Shown here in pieces: positions 7,378 through 15,685 of a stretch of 64,000 bases of DNA; position 1 is the first letter of the stretch, and each line of letters begins with the position of its first letter. The translations under genes were made by a program, and so were the position numbers. The DNA comes from Actinoallomurus vinaceus. GTDB lineage: Bacteria > Actinomycetota > Actinomycetes > Streptosporangiales > Streptosporangiaceae. The notes under the pieces are model-generated. The model made no database searches. It saw only the letters and a program-made list of their open reading frames with translations, and had not been told where the DNA came from. The DNA lies in NCBI RefSeq assembly GCF_039542055.1, contig NZ_BAABHK010000008.1:124001-188000 (forward strand), written 5' to 3'.

Positions 7378-9138
7378 TCAGCTCGTCAGTTTCTTGACGA
7401 CATCGGGGTGCTGCTTCTCCCACTCGGCGACGCCCTTGGCGGGCTGGTCCTTGTACTTGTTCATGACCAGGTCCTCGAGCGGGAACAGGTCGGTGTCGGT
7501 CATCGTGAACTTCTTCAGCCAGGTGTTCAGCTGCGGGAAGTCCTTCGCGAAGCCCTGACGGCCGAGCGCGTGGACCTTCTCCGCCGCGCCGAAGGCGTTC
7601 TGCGGGTCGGCCAGCGGCTTGATCGGGAACTTGGTGTACGCCCAGTGCGGCTTCCACAGCGTCACCACGATCGGCTGCTTGCTCTGGACGGAGCGGTTCA
7701 GCTCCGCGAGCATCGCCGCCGTGCTGCTCTCGACGAGCTTGTAGTCGCCGAGGCCGTACCCGGGCAGCACCTTGTTCTTCACGATCTTCATCTCGCCGGC
7801 GCCCGGCTCGATGCCGACGACGCGACCTTGGTACCGGGAGCTCTGTCCCTTGAGGTCGGCGACGGAGTTCGCCGGGTCGTCCTTCAGGACGGCCAGCTGC
7901 ATGCTGGCGTTCTTGTACCAGACCCCGATGTCGGTGAGCTTGTCCTTGTACCGGTTGTAGTAGTCGGCGTGCGTCGCGGGCAGCCAGGCGTCCAGGAACA
8001 GGTCGATGTCGCCCTGGCCGAGGCCGGCGAACAGCGGACCGGCGTCGACCTGCTTGAGGGTGACCTGGTAGCCCTTCTTCTCCAGCTGCGCCTTCCACAG
8101 CTGGGTGACGGCGATGTCCTCGTCCCACGGGATGTAGCCGATGGTGATCGGCTTGCCCTTGCCGCCGCTCCCGCCGGAGCCGACGACGCCGAGCGTGGCG
8201 GCGAGCAGCGCGAAGACCACCACGCCGGACAGGGCCAGCGCCGGACGCGGGCGGTACCGCAGCACGGACGACACGCCGCCCTGCACGGCCCGCTCGGCGT
8301 GCCGCCGCGCGGCCGGCGCCAGACGCTGCCCGAGAGCGCCCGTCATGCGGTCCAGGATGATCGCCAGCAGCACGACCGCGAGACCGGACTCGGCGCCCGC
8401 CGCCAGGTTGTACTGCGTGATCGCGCCGAAGACGTTGGCGCCGAGGCCCTCGGCGCCGACCATGCCCGCGATGACGACCATGGACAGCGACAGCATGATG
8501 ACCTGGTTGACGCCGGTCATGATGGTCGGCAGCGCCAGCGGCAGCTGCACACGCGTGAGGATCCGCGACGACGGCGTGCCGAACGCCTCGGCCGCCTCGA
8601 CCATCTCCTTGTCGACCTGCTTGATGCCGAGCTCCGTCAGGCGCACGCCCGGCGGAATCGAGAAGATCATCGTCGCGACGACGCCCGGCACCTCCCCGAG
8701 CCCGAAGAACGAAATCGCCGGGATCAGGTAGACGAACGCCGGCATCGTCTGCATGAAGTCCAGCACCGGCCGGGCCACCGCACCGAACCTCGGCACGCGT
8801 GCGCTGAGGATGCCCAGCGGGATCCCGATGATGAGGGCGGCGAAGCTCGCCACCAGCACCAGCGCGAGCGTCTCCATGGCCGCGTTCCACTGGCCGAGCG
8901 AGTCGATCACCATCAGCCCGACGAACGTCAGGACGCCCGCGAGCAGACCACGAAGCCACCAGCACAGCATCGCCACCAGCGCGGCCAGCGCCAGCGACGG
9001 CGGCGCGGTCAGCACATGGCTCAGCCCGTGCACGAGACCGCCGACCACGTCACTGATCGCGCTGAAGACCGGCTTGCCGTGCTTGGTGAGGAAGTTGACC
9101 GCGTCGGTGACCCAGTCTCCGAGGTGGATCCTAGGCAT
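7378..9138 (-). CDS. Glycine betaine/proline ABC transporter, fused permease and binding protein (ProW-ProX/OpuABC type)
   Basis: The 586-aa protein imports glycine betaine, proline betaine or a related osmolyte. Residues 1-285 form a BPD_transp_1 permease with about seven helices and the coupling loop EAAEAFGTPSSRILTRVQLP. A further helix near 300-320 tethers an extracellular OpuAC-type substrate-binding domain (about 327-586), which begins PITIGYIPWDEDI and contains several Trp residues (WYKN, TLWKPHWAY) that could form the aromatic cage binding quaternary amines. The ATG overlaps the proV stop (ATGCCTAG, 8 bp), so the two are co-translated. OpuABC-type fusions of permease and binding domain are a known variant. 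Confidence 0.93.
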   Translation of the reverse strand: MPRIHLGDWVTDAVNFLTKHGKPVFSAISDVVGGLVHGLSHVLTAPPSLALAALVAMLCWWLRGLLAGVLTFVGLMVIDSLGQWNAAMETLALVLVASFAALIIGIPLGILSARVPRFGAVARPVLDFMQTMPAFVYLIPAISFFGLGEVPGVVATMIFSIPPGVRLTELGIKQVDKEMVEAAEAFGTPSSRILTRVQLPLALPTIMTGVNQVIMLSLSMVVIAGMVGAEGLGANVFGAITQYNLAAGAESGLAVVLLAIILDRMTGALGQRLAPAARRHAERAVQGGVSSVLRYRPRPALALSGVVVFALLAATLGVVGSGGSGGKGKPITIGYIPWDEDIAVTQLWKAQLEKKGYQVTLKQVDAGPLFAGLGQGDIDLFLDAWLPATHADYYNRYKDKLTDIGVWYKNASMQLAVLKDDPANSVADLKGQSSRYQGRVVGIEPGAGEMKIVKNKVLPGYGLGDYKLVESSTAAMLAELNRSVQSKQPIVVTLWKPHWAYTKFPIKPLADPQNAFGAAEKVHALGRQGFAKDFPQLNTWLKKFTMTDTDLFPLEDLVMNKYKDQPAKGVAEWEKQHPDVVKKLTS

Positions 9139-10399
9139 CGGCGTTCACCTCCGTGGAGACGCCGGTGCCGTCCTCCTCGGTGGGCGTGCCGGCCTCCTCG
9201 GTGCTCTCGGTGTGGCCGTTGCCGTTCAGGTTGCCCAGCGCGGCGAGCAGCGTCACCCGCGGGATCACGCCGAGGAGCTTGCCGCTCCCGTCGGTGACGG
9301 GCACGGGCAGCGGACTCTCCGCCGACAGCGTGAACAGGTCGGCGACGGCGGTGTCGGGGTCGACCGGGTGGAAACCGTCCTCGACGATGCCGTCGAGGGT
9401 GTTCTTGCCCTCCCGTACGGCCTTGGCCGCCGGCTCGGCGAACACCACGCCCACCAGCCGCCGGTCCTTTGCCACGACGAACGTGAACGACGCCTGCTGC
9501 TCCCGCATGACGCGTACGGCCGCGCGGGGACCGCCGCTCGGCTCCACGACGGCGATCGGCGTCTCCATGACCGAGCGCGCGGTGAGCACGCGCGTACGGT
9601 CGACGTCGGCGACGAACTGCGCGACGTAGTCGTTGGCCGGGTCGGTGAGGATCTCCTCGGCCGTACCGATCTGCATCACGCGCCCGTTACGCAGCATGGC
9701 GATCCGGTCGCCGAGCCGCATCGCCTCGTTCAGGTCGTGGGTGATGAACACGATCGTCTTGTTGAGCTCGCCCTGCAGGTCGAGCAGCAGGTCCTGCATC
9801 TCCCGCCGGATCAGCGGGTCGAGGGCGCTGAACGCCTCGTCCATCAGCAGGATGTCCGTCTCGGCGGCGAGCGCGCGGGCGATGCCGACGCGCTGCTGCA
9901 TACCGCCGGAGAGCTGGTCGGGGTAGCGGTCCTCCCAGCCGGCGAGACCGACGTAGTCCAGGAACTCCTTGGCCTTCGCCAGCCGTTCCTGTTTTGGAAC
10001 GTTCCGAGTCTCGAGCCCGTACGCCGCGTTCTCCAGCACGGTGCGATGGGGGAAGAGAGCGAAGTGCTGGAAGACCATGCTGACCTTCTCCTGCCGGAGC
10101 CGGCGCAGGTCCTTTCCGCCGATGGCGGTGATGTCGACCTCGTCGACCTCGATGCTGCCGTCCGTCGGCTCGAGAAGGCCGTTCAGCATGCGGATCAGCG
10201 TGGACTTGCCGGAGCCCGAGAGCCCCATGACGACGAAGATCTCGCCCTCATCGACCTCGAATGAGACGTCGGCGACGGCCGCGGTCACGCCCATGCGGCG
10301 GAGCTCGTCGGGTTCAGCGCCTTGACGGATTCTTCGGAGGGCTTCGGCCGATCGTCGGCCGAAGATCTTTGACACATGTTGCGCGCGGATTCTGGGCAC
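9131..10399 (-). CDS. proV: Glycine betaine/L-proline ABC transporter ATP-binding protein
   Basis: The GTG at 10399 (MPRIRAQHVSKIFG) is chosen because AAAGGA lies just upstream and ProV homologues start here; the frame extends 61 codons further without family similarity. In 422 aa it has Walker A GLSGSGKST (59-67), a Q-loop region SMVFQHFALFPH, signature LSGGMQQRVG and Walker B ILLMDEAFSALD, with the family-specific N-terminal extension. Two C-terminal CBS domains (from about residue 275 to 390) are expected to sense ionic strength, as described for OpuA. It is the first gene of a two-gene operon. Confidence 0.95.
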   Translation of the reverse strand: MPRIRAQHVSKIFGRRSAEALRRIRQGAEPDELRRMGVTAAVADVSFEVDEGEIFVVMGLSGSGKSTLIRMLNGLLEPTDGSIEVDEVDITAIGGKDLRRLRQEKVSMVFQHFALFPHRTVLENAAYGLETRNVPKQERLAKAKEFLDYVGLAGWEDRYPDQLSGGMQQRVGIARALAAETDILLMDEAFSALDPLIRREMQDLLLDLQGELNKTIVFITHDLNEAMRLGDRIAMLRNGRVMQIGTAEEILTDPANDYVAQFVADVDRTRVLTARSVMETPIAVVEPSGGPRAAVRVMREQQASFTFVVAKDRRLVGVVFAEPAAKAVREGKNTLDGIVEDGFHPVDPDTAVADLFTLSAESPLPVPVTDGSGKLLGVIPRVTLLAALGNLNGNGHTESTEEAGTPTEEDGTGVSTEVNADA

Positions 10400-10530
10400 A
10401 TCGTCCTTTCGGTCCGGCCGCGCCGCCGTCCTGAGCGTCGTACGTGCCCGTCGGACCGCGCGGCGTTCGATGCGAACCGCCGGTCCGCTCCCACCGCCGG
10501 CTCGCCTGTACGACCCAGGGGGACAAGACG

Positions 10531-10581
10531 TGACGCATGTCACTCTTGTGGTCGCCAACCGACCGAATGGGTCATGCGTCA
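10531..10581. promoter_or_regulatory. Inverted repeat upstream of proV
   Basis: TGACGCATG (10531-10539) and CATGCGTCA (10573-10581) form perfect 9-bp arms 33 bp apart, about 130-180 bp before the proV start. It may be a paired operator half-site or a hairpin in the proV leader. Nothing else recognisable lies in the 312-bp gap 10400-10711. Confidence 0.4.
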
Positions 10582-10711
10582 AGGAACCTTATCCCCAGGG
10601 AAAAAAGAATGCACATCCGTGTGCGATCGATCACAATCCGCTAATGATCGGTTTGACCTGGGAAGATCAGGGAAGTTACGGCGCCGTCGTGCGTCGGGAG
10701 ACGCGGCTGTA

Positions 10712-11431
10712 TCAGCGATAGAGGCCGGGATCGCCCGGCTCGAAGACCCGGAACCGGTCCAGGTCCGTGGTGACGCCGCCGACCCCTTGCGCCAGCTCGA
10801 GCGCGGCCGTCGCCGCCAGCCGTACGAACCGGGGATCACGCTGCCCCGCGATGCCGAACCGGTATCCGTGCAGCCCCGGCTCGCGCCGCATCGGCCCGAG
10901 CGCCAACGGCAGCAACCAGCGCAGGCTCGGCACCTCCGGCCCGTCACAGCGGATGTTGATCGGCATGTGCGGCGTCGTCAGGAAGGACGAACCGTCCTTC
11001 TCCGCCGGCCCGTCCGGCACCAGCCCGGGGATGAAGGCGCTGATCCGCGCCGCGAGCTCCCCCGGCGACACCTTCCGCGGCGTGTGCACCACGACGACCT
11101 CCGTCGGGTCGTCGGCGACGAACTCCTGCGGCAGGTGCGCGTACCCGCCGAACCGGCGCGCCAGCCCGCGCGCCAGCCAGTTTTGGAACGGTCCCGAGTC
11201 GCTGGCCACGAACGCCAGGCCCTGCGGAAGGTTGCTCTTGGCGGCGAGGTCCGGAGTCACCGGATGCGGCCCGGCCAGCCGTACGCCCGCCCCGAAGGCG
11301 ATCCCGCCGTCGACCGGCGCGGCCTCCGGATCGAACAGCCGGATCGCGGCGAGCAGCCGCTGCGGCTCCGGCGCGCGCGGCAGCACCACCGCCGGGACCT
11401 TACGCAGCCGCCTGGCCGAAACGCCGCCCAT
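10712..11431 (-). CDS. Unknown protein translationally coupled to dcd
   Basis: The ATG at 11431 overlaps the dcd stop by one base (TGATG), giving 239 aa; codons further upstream lie within dcd. The protein is soluble, rich in Pro, Ala and Arg, with motifs PVTPDLAAKSNLP, GPFQNWLARGLARRFGGYAHLP, VVVVHTPRKVSP and TTPHMPINIRCDG that suggest a folded enzyme, but I do not recognise the family. Coupling to dCTP deaminase suggests co-expression, not a proven shared pathway. Confidence 0.7.
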   Translation of the reverse strand: MGGVSARRLRKVPAVVLPRAPEPQRLLAAIRLFDPEAAPVDGGIAFGAGVRLAGPHPVTPDLAAKSNLPQGLAFVASDSGPFQNWLARGLARRFGGYAHLPQEFVADDPTEVVVVHTPRKVSPGELAARISAFIPGLVPDGPAEKDGSSFLTTPHMPINIRCDGPEVPSLRWLLPLALGPMRREPGLHGYRFGIAGQRDPRFVRLAATAALELAQGVGGVTTDLDRFRVFEPGDPGLYR

Positions 11432-12006
11432 CAGATACGCGTGCGGTGAAAATTGAGGTACGACCGCGACGGCGTCGGCCCACGTTGATCCTGGTAACGC
11501 GACCCGTGCCGCTCGGAACCGTACGGCGCCTCGACCGGGGAACTCGTCCGGAACAGGCACATCTGACCGATCTTCATGCCCGGCCACAACTTGATCGGCA
11601 GCGTCGCGACGTTGGACAGCTCCAGCGTCACGTGCCCGCAGAACCCCGGGTCGATCCACCCCGCGGTCGAGTGCGTCAGCAGCCCGAGGCGCCCCAGACT
11701 CGACTTGCCCTCGAGGCGGGCGGCAAGATCGTCGGGCAGACCGAACACCTCGTACGTCGAGGCGAGCACGAACTCCCCCGGGTGCAGGATGAACGGCTGA
11801 TCCGGCTCCACGTCGACCAGCCGAGTGAGGTCGGGCTGCTCCACGGCCGGATCGATGTGCGGATACTTGTGGTTCTCGAACACCCGGAAGTACCGGTCCA
11901 GGCGCACGTCGACGCTCGACGGCTGAACCATCCCGGGGTCGAACGGATCGATCTTCATCCGCCCGGACTCGATCTCGGCCTTGAGATCACGATCGGAGAG
12001 CAGCAC
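11431..12006 (-). CDS. dcd: dCTP deaminase
   Basis: This trimeric enzyme deaminates dCTP to dUTP for dTTP synthesis. The GTG at 12006 gives the family-typical start MLLSDRDL and 191 aa, close to the usual ~190. The signature HSTAGWIDPGFCGHVTLEL (112-130) contains active-site residues, with PSSVDVRLDRYFRVF (29-43) and the C-terminal GSRYQDQRGPTPSRSY also conserved. The downstream gene starts within its stop codon. Actinobacterial relatives include bifunctional dCTP deaminase/dUTPase forms; this sequence alone does not settle which it is. Confidence 0.96.
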   Translation of the reverse strand: MLLSDRDLKAEIESGRMKIDPFDPGMVQPSSVDVRLDRYFRVFENHKYPHIDPAVEQPDLTRLVDVEPDQPFILHPGEFVLASTYEVFGLPDDLAARLEGKSSLGRLGLLTHSTAGWIDPGFCGHVTLELSNVATLPIKLWPGMKIGQMCLFRTSSPVEAPYGSERHGSRYQDQRGPTPSRSYLNFHRTRI

Positions 12007-12260
12007 GACAAGAAAGTACCGGGTAATCACCCCGACACGTAAACGCCGGATCGGATCATCCAGAACCGACCCCTCGCCCCGGGGCCACGGCGAACGGTGT
12101 AAACCCCGGCCCCAGAGGGGCGCCCGGGATGCGCCGCGATGGCCGTCTCCTCCCGCCGTGCCGTATTTAGCGGGCGGTCGTGGCCTCTGATCGCCGACGG
12201 CTACTGGGCCTCGCGGCCACCGCTCGCCGGCTGATTGCCGGCCGATCGCGAGAGCCGGTC

Positions 12261-12340
12261 CCGTTCGCACACAAAGTGGCTTCGCGATCTTCGACTTCCT
12301 GCAAGAACCCGGGCCGGGCGGCGACTTTGTGTGCGTTCGG
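12261..12340. repeat. Long inverted repeat between dcd and tRNA-Gly
   Basis: CGCACACAAAGT (12266-12277) and ACTTTGTGTGCG (12324-12335) are perfectly complementary. The arms extend to 17 bp with two mismatches (12261-12277 and 12324-12340) around a 46-nt loop. No gene is seen in the 436-bp gap 12007-12442 that holds it. It could form a transcript hairpin or a paired operator. Confidence 0.5.
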
Positions 12341-12442
12341 GCTCAGCCGCCCGAGTGATCCGGGCGGGAGCCGGAAGCCCTGAGCGCGAAGGGTGTGGGT
12401 TCCGGTAGCATGTTCGGGCAGTCTCCTGAGAAGGCGACCGAT

Positions 12443-12516
12443 GCGGGTGTAGTTCAATGGCAGAACTCCAGCTTCCCAAGCTGGTAGCGCGGGTTCGATT
12501 CCCGTCACCCGCTCCA
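12443..12516 (+). tRNA. tRNA-Gly (anticodon CCC)
   Basis: Acceptor arms GCGGGTG and CACCCGC pair fully, followed by discriminator T and encoded CCA. The anticodon stem CCAGC/GCTGG encloses the loop TTCCCAA, giving anticodon CCC for GGG codons. The T arm is GCGGG-TTCGATT-CCCGT and the D arm contains AGTTCAATGGCAGA. The 3' half is the target of the integrated element to the right. Confidence 0.97.
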
Positions 12517-12520
12517 CACG
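12473..12520 (+). repeat. att copy 1 (attL), inside tRNA-Gly
   Basis: This is the 48-bp direct repeat that runs from the anticodon loop to just past the CCA end and recurs exactly at 15066-15113. It keeps the tRNA intact, as expected for site-specific integration. Confidence 0.88.
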
Positions 12521-12522
12521 CG

Positions 12523-12561
12523 AAAGCCCAGGCCAGGGACATGATCCCGGACCTGGGCTTT
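12523..12561 (+). terminator. tRNA-Gly terminator
   Basis: AAAGCCCAGG pairs with CCTGGGCTTT and ends in a short T-run, directly after the tRNA. Degenerate copies of this hairpin also follow att copies 2 and 3, so the duplicated unit includes the terminator. Confidence 0.75.
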
Positions 12562-12589
12562 GATCTTGGAAGGGCCGTTTTCCGGCCGT

Positions 12590-12611
12590 CGTGCCATTAG
12601 CGTGCCATTAG
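12590..12611. repeat. Tandem 11-mers, probable integrase arm sites (left)
   Basis: Two head-to-tail copies of CGTGCCATTAG overlap the integrase stop codon. The same pair lies at 14960-14981 near the other att copy, and a single copy at 16058-16068. Confidence 0.6.
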
Positions 12612-13399
12612 GCTACGGGGACCAGCTTCCCTGCTGTCCCGTCGTCGTCCTGGTCGTCGCCGTCGTCCTCGGTCGACCGCGCCGCTTTCACCAAGGCGTC
12701 GAGGCCATCGGCGATCTTCCGATCGGACTTGTTCGACGCGTGCTGATAGATCAGCGCCGCCCGCTCGTTGTCATGACCCATGCGCGCCATGAGGTTCCGG
12801 AGCGAGACGCCCATGTCGGCCGCGAGCGTGTTGCCGGTATGCCGGAGATCATGGAAGTGCAGGCCGGGAACGCCCATGGTGCGAACGACGTCGACCCAGC
12901 GGGTCAGCTTGTTGAAGCCGCTTCGCCGGAGCGGCCCGCCCTTGATCCCGGTGAAGACCAGGGCGTCATCGTTGCGCTTCGTGTACTTGTCCAGGTGGGC
13001 CTTGATGTCCGGGATGATGGCCGCCGGGATGTTCACGGTCCGCCGGCCCGCGCGGGACTTGGGCGGTCCGAGGATCATCTTGCCGTTGTCCTGCTCGGTG
13101 TAGGCGAAGCGGACGCGGACCGTTCCGGCCGCAAGGTCGATGTCCCGCCTCTTGAGCGCGGTCACCTCTCCCCAGCGCAGGCTTGCGAACGCGGCCAGGA
13201 GCACGAGCGCCCGGAACCGATCGTCATGGGTCGCATCGGCCTTCCCGTCCATGGCCAGGTCCCAGAGCGCACGGGCCGCAGCCGTCCGAGTCGGGAAGGT
13301 CTCAGCGTGACGACGCATCGTGCCGCCGGCCATGCGATAACGCAGCCGGTATTCGCCGGAGTCGAGTTTGCGGATGTTGCCGACCGGCCGAACTCCCAC
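12608..13399 (-). pseudogene. Tyrosine integrase with internal deletion of the core-binding domain
   Basis: The 263-aa frame keeps an AP2-like arm-binding start (residues 8-45, EYRLRYRMAGG...HAETFPTRTAA) and a complete catalytic domain: Arg75 in SLRWGE, His183/Arg186 in HDLRH, His209 in GHDNERA and nucleophile Tyr218 in IYQHAS. Actinobacterial relatives are usually about 370-420 aa, with a SAM-like core-binding domain of about 100 residues between these parts. Here ARALWDLAMDGKADATHDD joins them directly, so the domain appears deleted in frame. Strand exchange is unlikely without help. It reads towards the tRNA, as in pSAM2-type elements. Confidence 0.8.
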
Positions 13400-13646
13400 T
13401 CGTCAAGGCGGTGGCGCTCCGCGCCGCCGCAGGCCGCCCGCTCCGGCACGCCCTACGGGCGTGCGGCGTGGGCGCCGGTCCCTCCGGCCGTACCGATCGG
13501 GCGGCCCGGTCAGCGATGCACCAGCTAGCCCCGAGCCCAGTCACCACCGATACTCCCCAGCGTCCGTCTTTTCGCCTCCGGCGGGGGCCTCCGACTCCGG
13601 GATGATCTCCAGGCACTGGTGGCCGTTGTCGGTGGTGAAGGTGGAA
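13400..13646. other. Non-coding stretch inside the element
   Basis: No convincing gene is seen between the integrase and the nested inverted repeat. It contains GCCTCCGGCGGGGGC at 13574-13588, the first copy of a short motif that recurs at 15686 and 18740. Confidence 0.5.
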
Positions 13647-13801
13647 GCCTGATCATCCCGCCCGCCGACGCCCCAGGCGAAGCCAAGCAGACCAGGGGCC
13701 TCCGGTCGAGGTCGTTCGTCCGGTGGGGCGCTCCACCCCGACCGGAGGCCCCTGGTCTGCTTTCCTGGCGGATGGGACGACGACGGACGGGATGATCAGG
13801 C
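13647..13801. repeat. Nested inverted repeat
   Basis: Outer arms GCCTGATCATCCCG (13647-13660) and its exact complement (13788-13801) enclose inner arms of 24 bp (13685-13708 and 13739-13762), also perfect, with a 30-nt loop that itself holds a GGTGG/CCACC pairing. Near-identical outer arms recur at 15748-15822. It looks like a mobile or selected structured element rather than a simple terminator. Confidence 0.75.
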
Positions 13802-13831
13802 AGGGGAACCGTGCGGAGGTCCGCTAGGCGT

Positions 13832-14611
13832 TCACAGGTCGCGTTCGAGACGCGCTGCGACCTCTCGGTACCGGCTGACCGGCACCAAGTGCACGCCGTC
13901 GAAAGCGCCGCTGTCGCGAATGGTCAAGACCTGCTCGCATGCCGCGTCCACCCCGGCATCTCGGTCTCGCGCAACGTCGTCGACCAACTGGTCGGGGATA
14001 TCGATGTCGGGGATGGCGGCCGCCAGGTTGCGGGCCATGCCCGCGCTGGCCAGCACCATCACCCCGGCATAGACAGGAACATCCAGACTGACGCTCTCGC
14101 GCCAGCGCAGCAGAGCATCGATCGAGTAGCTGACCTGGACGAACACAAAGTCCGCAGCGCTCTTCCACGCAGGAACCGGGCGCAGACCAGACGTGACGCC
14201 GACCCGGAAGGGCTGGCAGCCGGCGAACGTCGGATCCTCGGCCGCACCACGCGTTTCTTCGATCATGGCCCGCACCGTCAGCTCGCTGGTACGCCCGCCC
14301 GCAGTGGGCTTGTCGCCATAGACGAACAAGAACCGATCCACCCCATATGCGGCGGCCGTCAGCAGGTCCCTGCGAAACCCCAGCAGGTTGCGATCCCGGG
14401 AGTTCAGACACGCGATGCCACGAGCACCCATCGTTTGAACCTCGTGAGCGACCGCCACGCTCGACACCGTCGCCCGCCCAATGTGGTTGTCAGGGACCAA
14501 GAACGAGTCCGCTATCGGGCTCAACACACCAATCTGGTGACGCACCCGCGTCAAGTCCGGACGGGCAGGCGGTTCGATCTCACAGATCAGCTCGAAACGA
14601 CGATCAGGCAT
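13832..14611 (-). CDS. Methylenetetrahydrofolate reductase-like TIM-barrel protein
   Basis: The 259-aa protein resembles MetF/MTHFR, which reduces methylene-THF with FAD. Visible family features are the early Glu-Pro-Pro (ICEIEPPARPD), DSFLVPDNHIGRA, the LNSRDRNLLGFRRDLLTAAAYGV block, FLFVYGDKP and a late PVYAGVMVLASAGMARNLAA. It is shorter than E. coli MetF (about 296 aa), and the FAD-contact residues cannot be fully judged by eye. It lies alone between the att repeats as the only intact cargo gene, away from other methionine or folate genes, so a specialised C1 role is possible. Confidence 0.75.
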   Translation of the reverse strand: MPDRRFELICEIEPPARPDLTRVRHQIGVLSPIADSFLVPDNHIGRATVSSVAVAHEVQTMGARGIACLNSRDRNLLGFRRDLLTAAAYGVDRFLFVYGDKPTAGGRTSELTVRAMIEETRGAAEDPTFAGCQPFRVGVTSGLRPVPAWKSAADFVFVQVSYSIDALLRWRESVSLDVPVYAGVMVLASAGMARNLAAAIPDIDIPDQLVDDVARDRDAGVDAACEQVLTIRDSGAFDGVHLVPVSRYREVAARLERDL

Positions 14612-14959
14612 ACGGTCACCCTACCGACGACACTCCAGGTGCCAGCCGGATTCGATGTGCCCGCTGCGTGCCCGTAAGAGGGCGATCAAGGGGGACTCAC
14701 GGGGACTCGGAGACGGCTCTGCATCGCCGAGCTGGACCAGAGCACGTCACAAGATCGCGGTTCGAAATCTTCGAGACTGGTGATTCTGCGCGGCTCCTGG
14801 GAGCCACCCAGACGAACGATCTTGATCGCAGCCGTACGGGTCCGGACGGCCCAGACGTCGGCTGAACGTGCGAACTAATCCGAACGGCTCCGGAAAGCGT
14901 TTGGGTACCTACGGATCTGAAGGTCGCACGGTCGCAAGCGTGAGAGCGATGTGGGCGTC
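14612..14959. other. Gene-free part of the element near its right end
   Basis: The 348 bp upstream of the MTHFR-like gene hold no convincing reading frame. An excisionase or regulator would be expected here in a complete element but is not seen. Confidence 0.4.
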
Positions 14960-14981
14960 CGTGCCATTAGCGTGCCATTAG
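14960..14981. repeat. Tandem 11-mers, probable integrase arm sites (right)
   Basis: Two head-to-tail CGTGCCATTAG copies lie 84 bp before att copy 2, matching the pair at 12590-12611. Confidence 0.6.
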
Positions 14982-15065
14982 CGGCGGTGAACAAGGGTCA
15001 ACAGCGGTCACTCGTGACCGCGTGGCCGAGCAGGTCAGCGCCCATGACGGCCAAGATCCGTACGA

Positions 15066-15113
15066 TTCCCAAGCTGGTAGCGCGGGTTCGATTCCCGTCA
15101 CCCGCTCCACACG
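15066..15113 (+). repeat. att copy 2 (attR), partial tRNA-Gly 3' end
   Basis: Exact 48-bp copy of 12473-12520, from the anticodon loop through CCA. It is followed by a degenerate copy of the tRNA terminator (AAAGCCCAGGCCAGG...). The 5' half of the tRNA is absent, so this is not a functional tRNA. Confidence 0.88.
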
Positions 15114-15218
15114 ACGAAAGCCCAGGCCAGGAACATGATCCCCCGGGCCGGGGCTTTGGTCTCGATAGAGCCGTTACCGCCACAGAATCTTGCCTACCAG
15201 GACCGGCGGCATCATCGG

Positions 15219-15665
15219 TCACACTGGCCGATCGCCCTCGAAGCGCACGCCGTCCTCGTCATACCGCCAGTAGCCGAAGTGCACATCCGACCGCCAGGTC
15301 TCAGGCGCTAGTTGAGCCCGCATCACCCACTCCCGAAGCTCAGGCAGTCCTCGGGAGCGCAGCGACGACCGTACGGTCACCCGATCGACTGAGTGGACCG
15401 GATAGATGGAGACATGAATGCCGACCGCGCTCGGGTGGAAGCCCTCACTGCCATGGTTGAAGGACCGGGCGGGAACCCATCGCACTGCCAGCACCACATC
15501 CGAAGACGTTCCCGAGCTGAAGCTAGGTGGCTTCACCAACGCGTGCGCGTCACCGAGCCCCTCGATCACGTCGGTGAGAGTGACCGGCCACGACTGACCA
15601 CGCCGCAGATGGCGGTTACGCGACGACATACTGCCGATGATCTCTTCCATACGAATCGCCGGCAC
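15219..15665 (-). CDS. Hypothetical protein
   Basis: The 148-aa protein is soluble with no membrane segment. Codon use looks genuine, and it has ordered blocks such as WPVTLTDVIEGLGD, AVGIHVSIYPV and PETWRSDVHFGYWRYDEDGVRFEGD, but I do not recognise the family. It lies between att copies 2 and 3, so it may be cargo of a second integration event. The start could be the ATG at 15665 or an internal Met (residue 6 or 13). Confidence 0.6.
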   Translation of the reverse strand: MPAIRMEEIIGSMSSRNRHLRRGQSWPVTLTDVIEGLGDAHALVKPPSFSSGTSSDVVLAVRWVPARSFNHGSEGFHPSAVGIHVSIYPVHSVDRVTVRSSLRSRGLPELREWVMRAQLAPETWRSDVHFGYWRYDEDGVRFEGDRPV

Positions 15666-15685
15666 CTAGAAATAACGCTGCAAGC

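Larger units (their letters stand above)
12473..15113. mobile_element. Remnant integrative element at tRNA-Gly
   Basis: About 2.6 kb is bounded by two identical 48-bp att repeats. It carries an integrase at the tRNA end, tandem 11-mers just inside both ends, and an MTHFR-like gene. No replication, transfer or excisionase gene is visible, and the integrase has lost its core-binding domain, so it is a decayed remnant or a cis-mobilisable cassette. Two further att copies to the right suggest earlier or tandem insertions. Confidence 0.75.

Noticed and set aside
7408..9297. 629-codon plus-strand frame opposite the transporter
   Set aside because: Shadow of the ProW-ProX gene.
12167..12542. Minus-strand frames reading VTGIEPALPAWEAGVL over the tRNA
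   Set aside because: This is the well-known artefact of translating a tRNA gene antisense; the cloverleaf is clear and the frame has no start signal.
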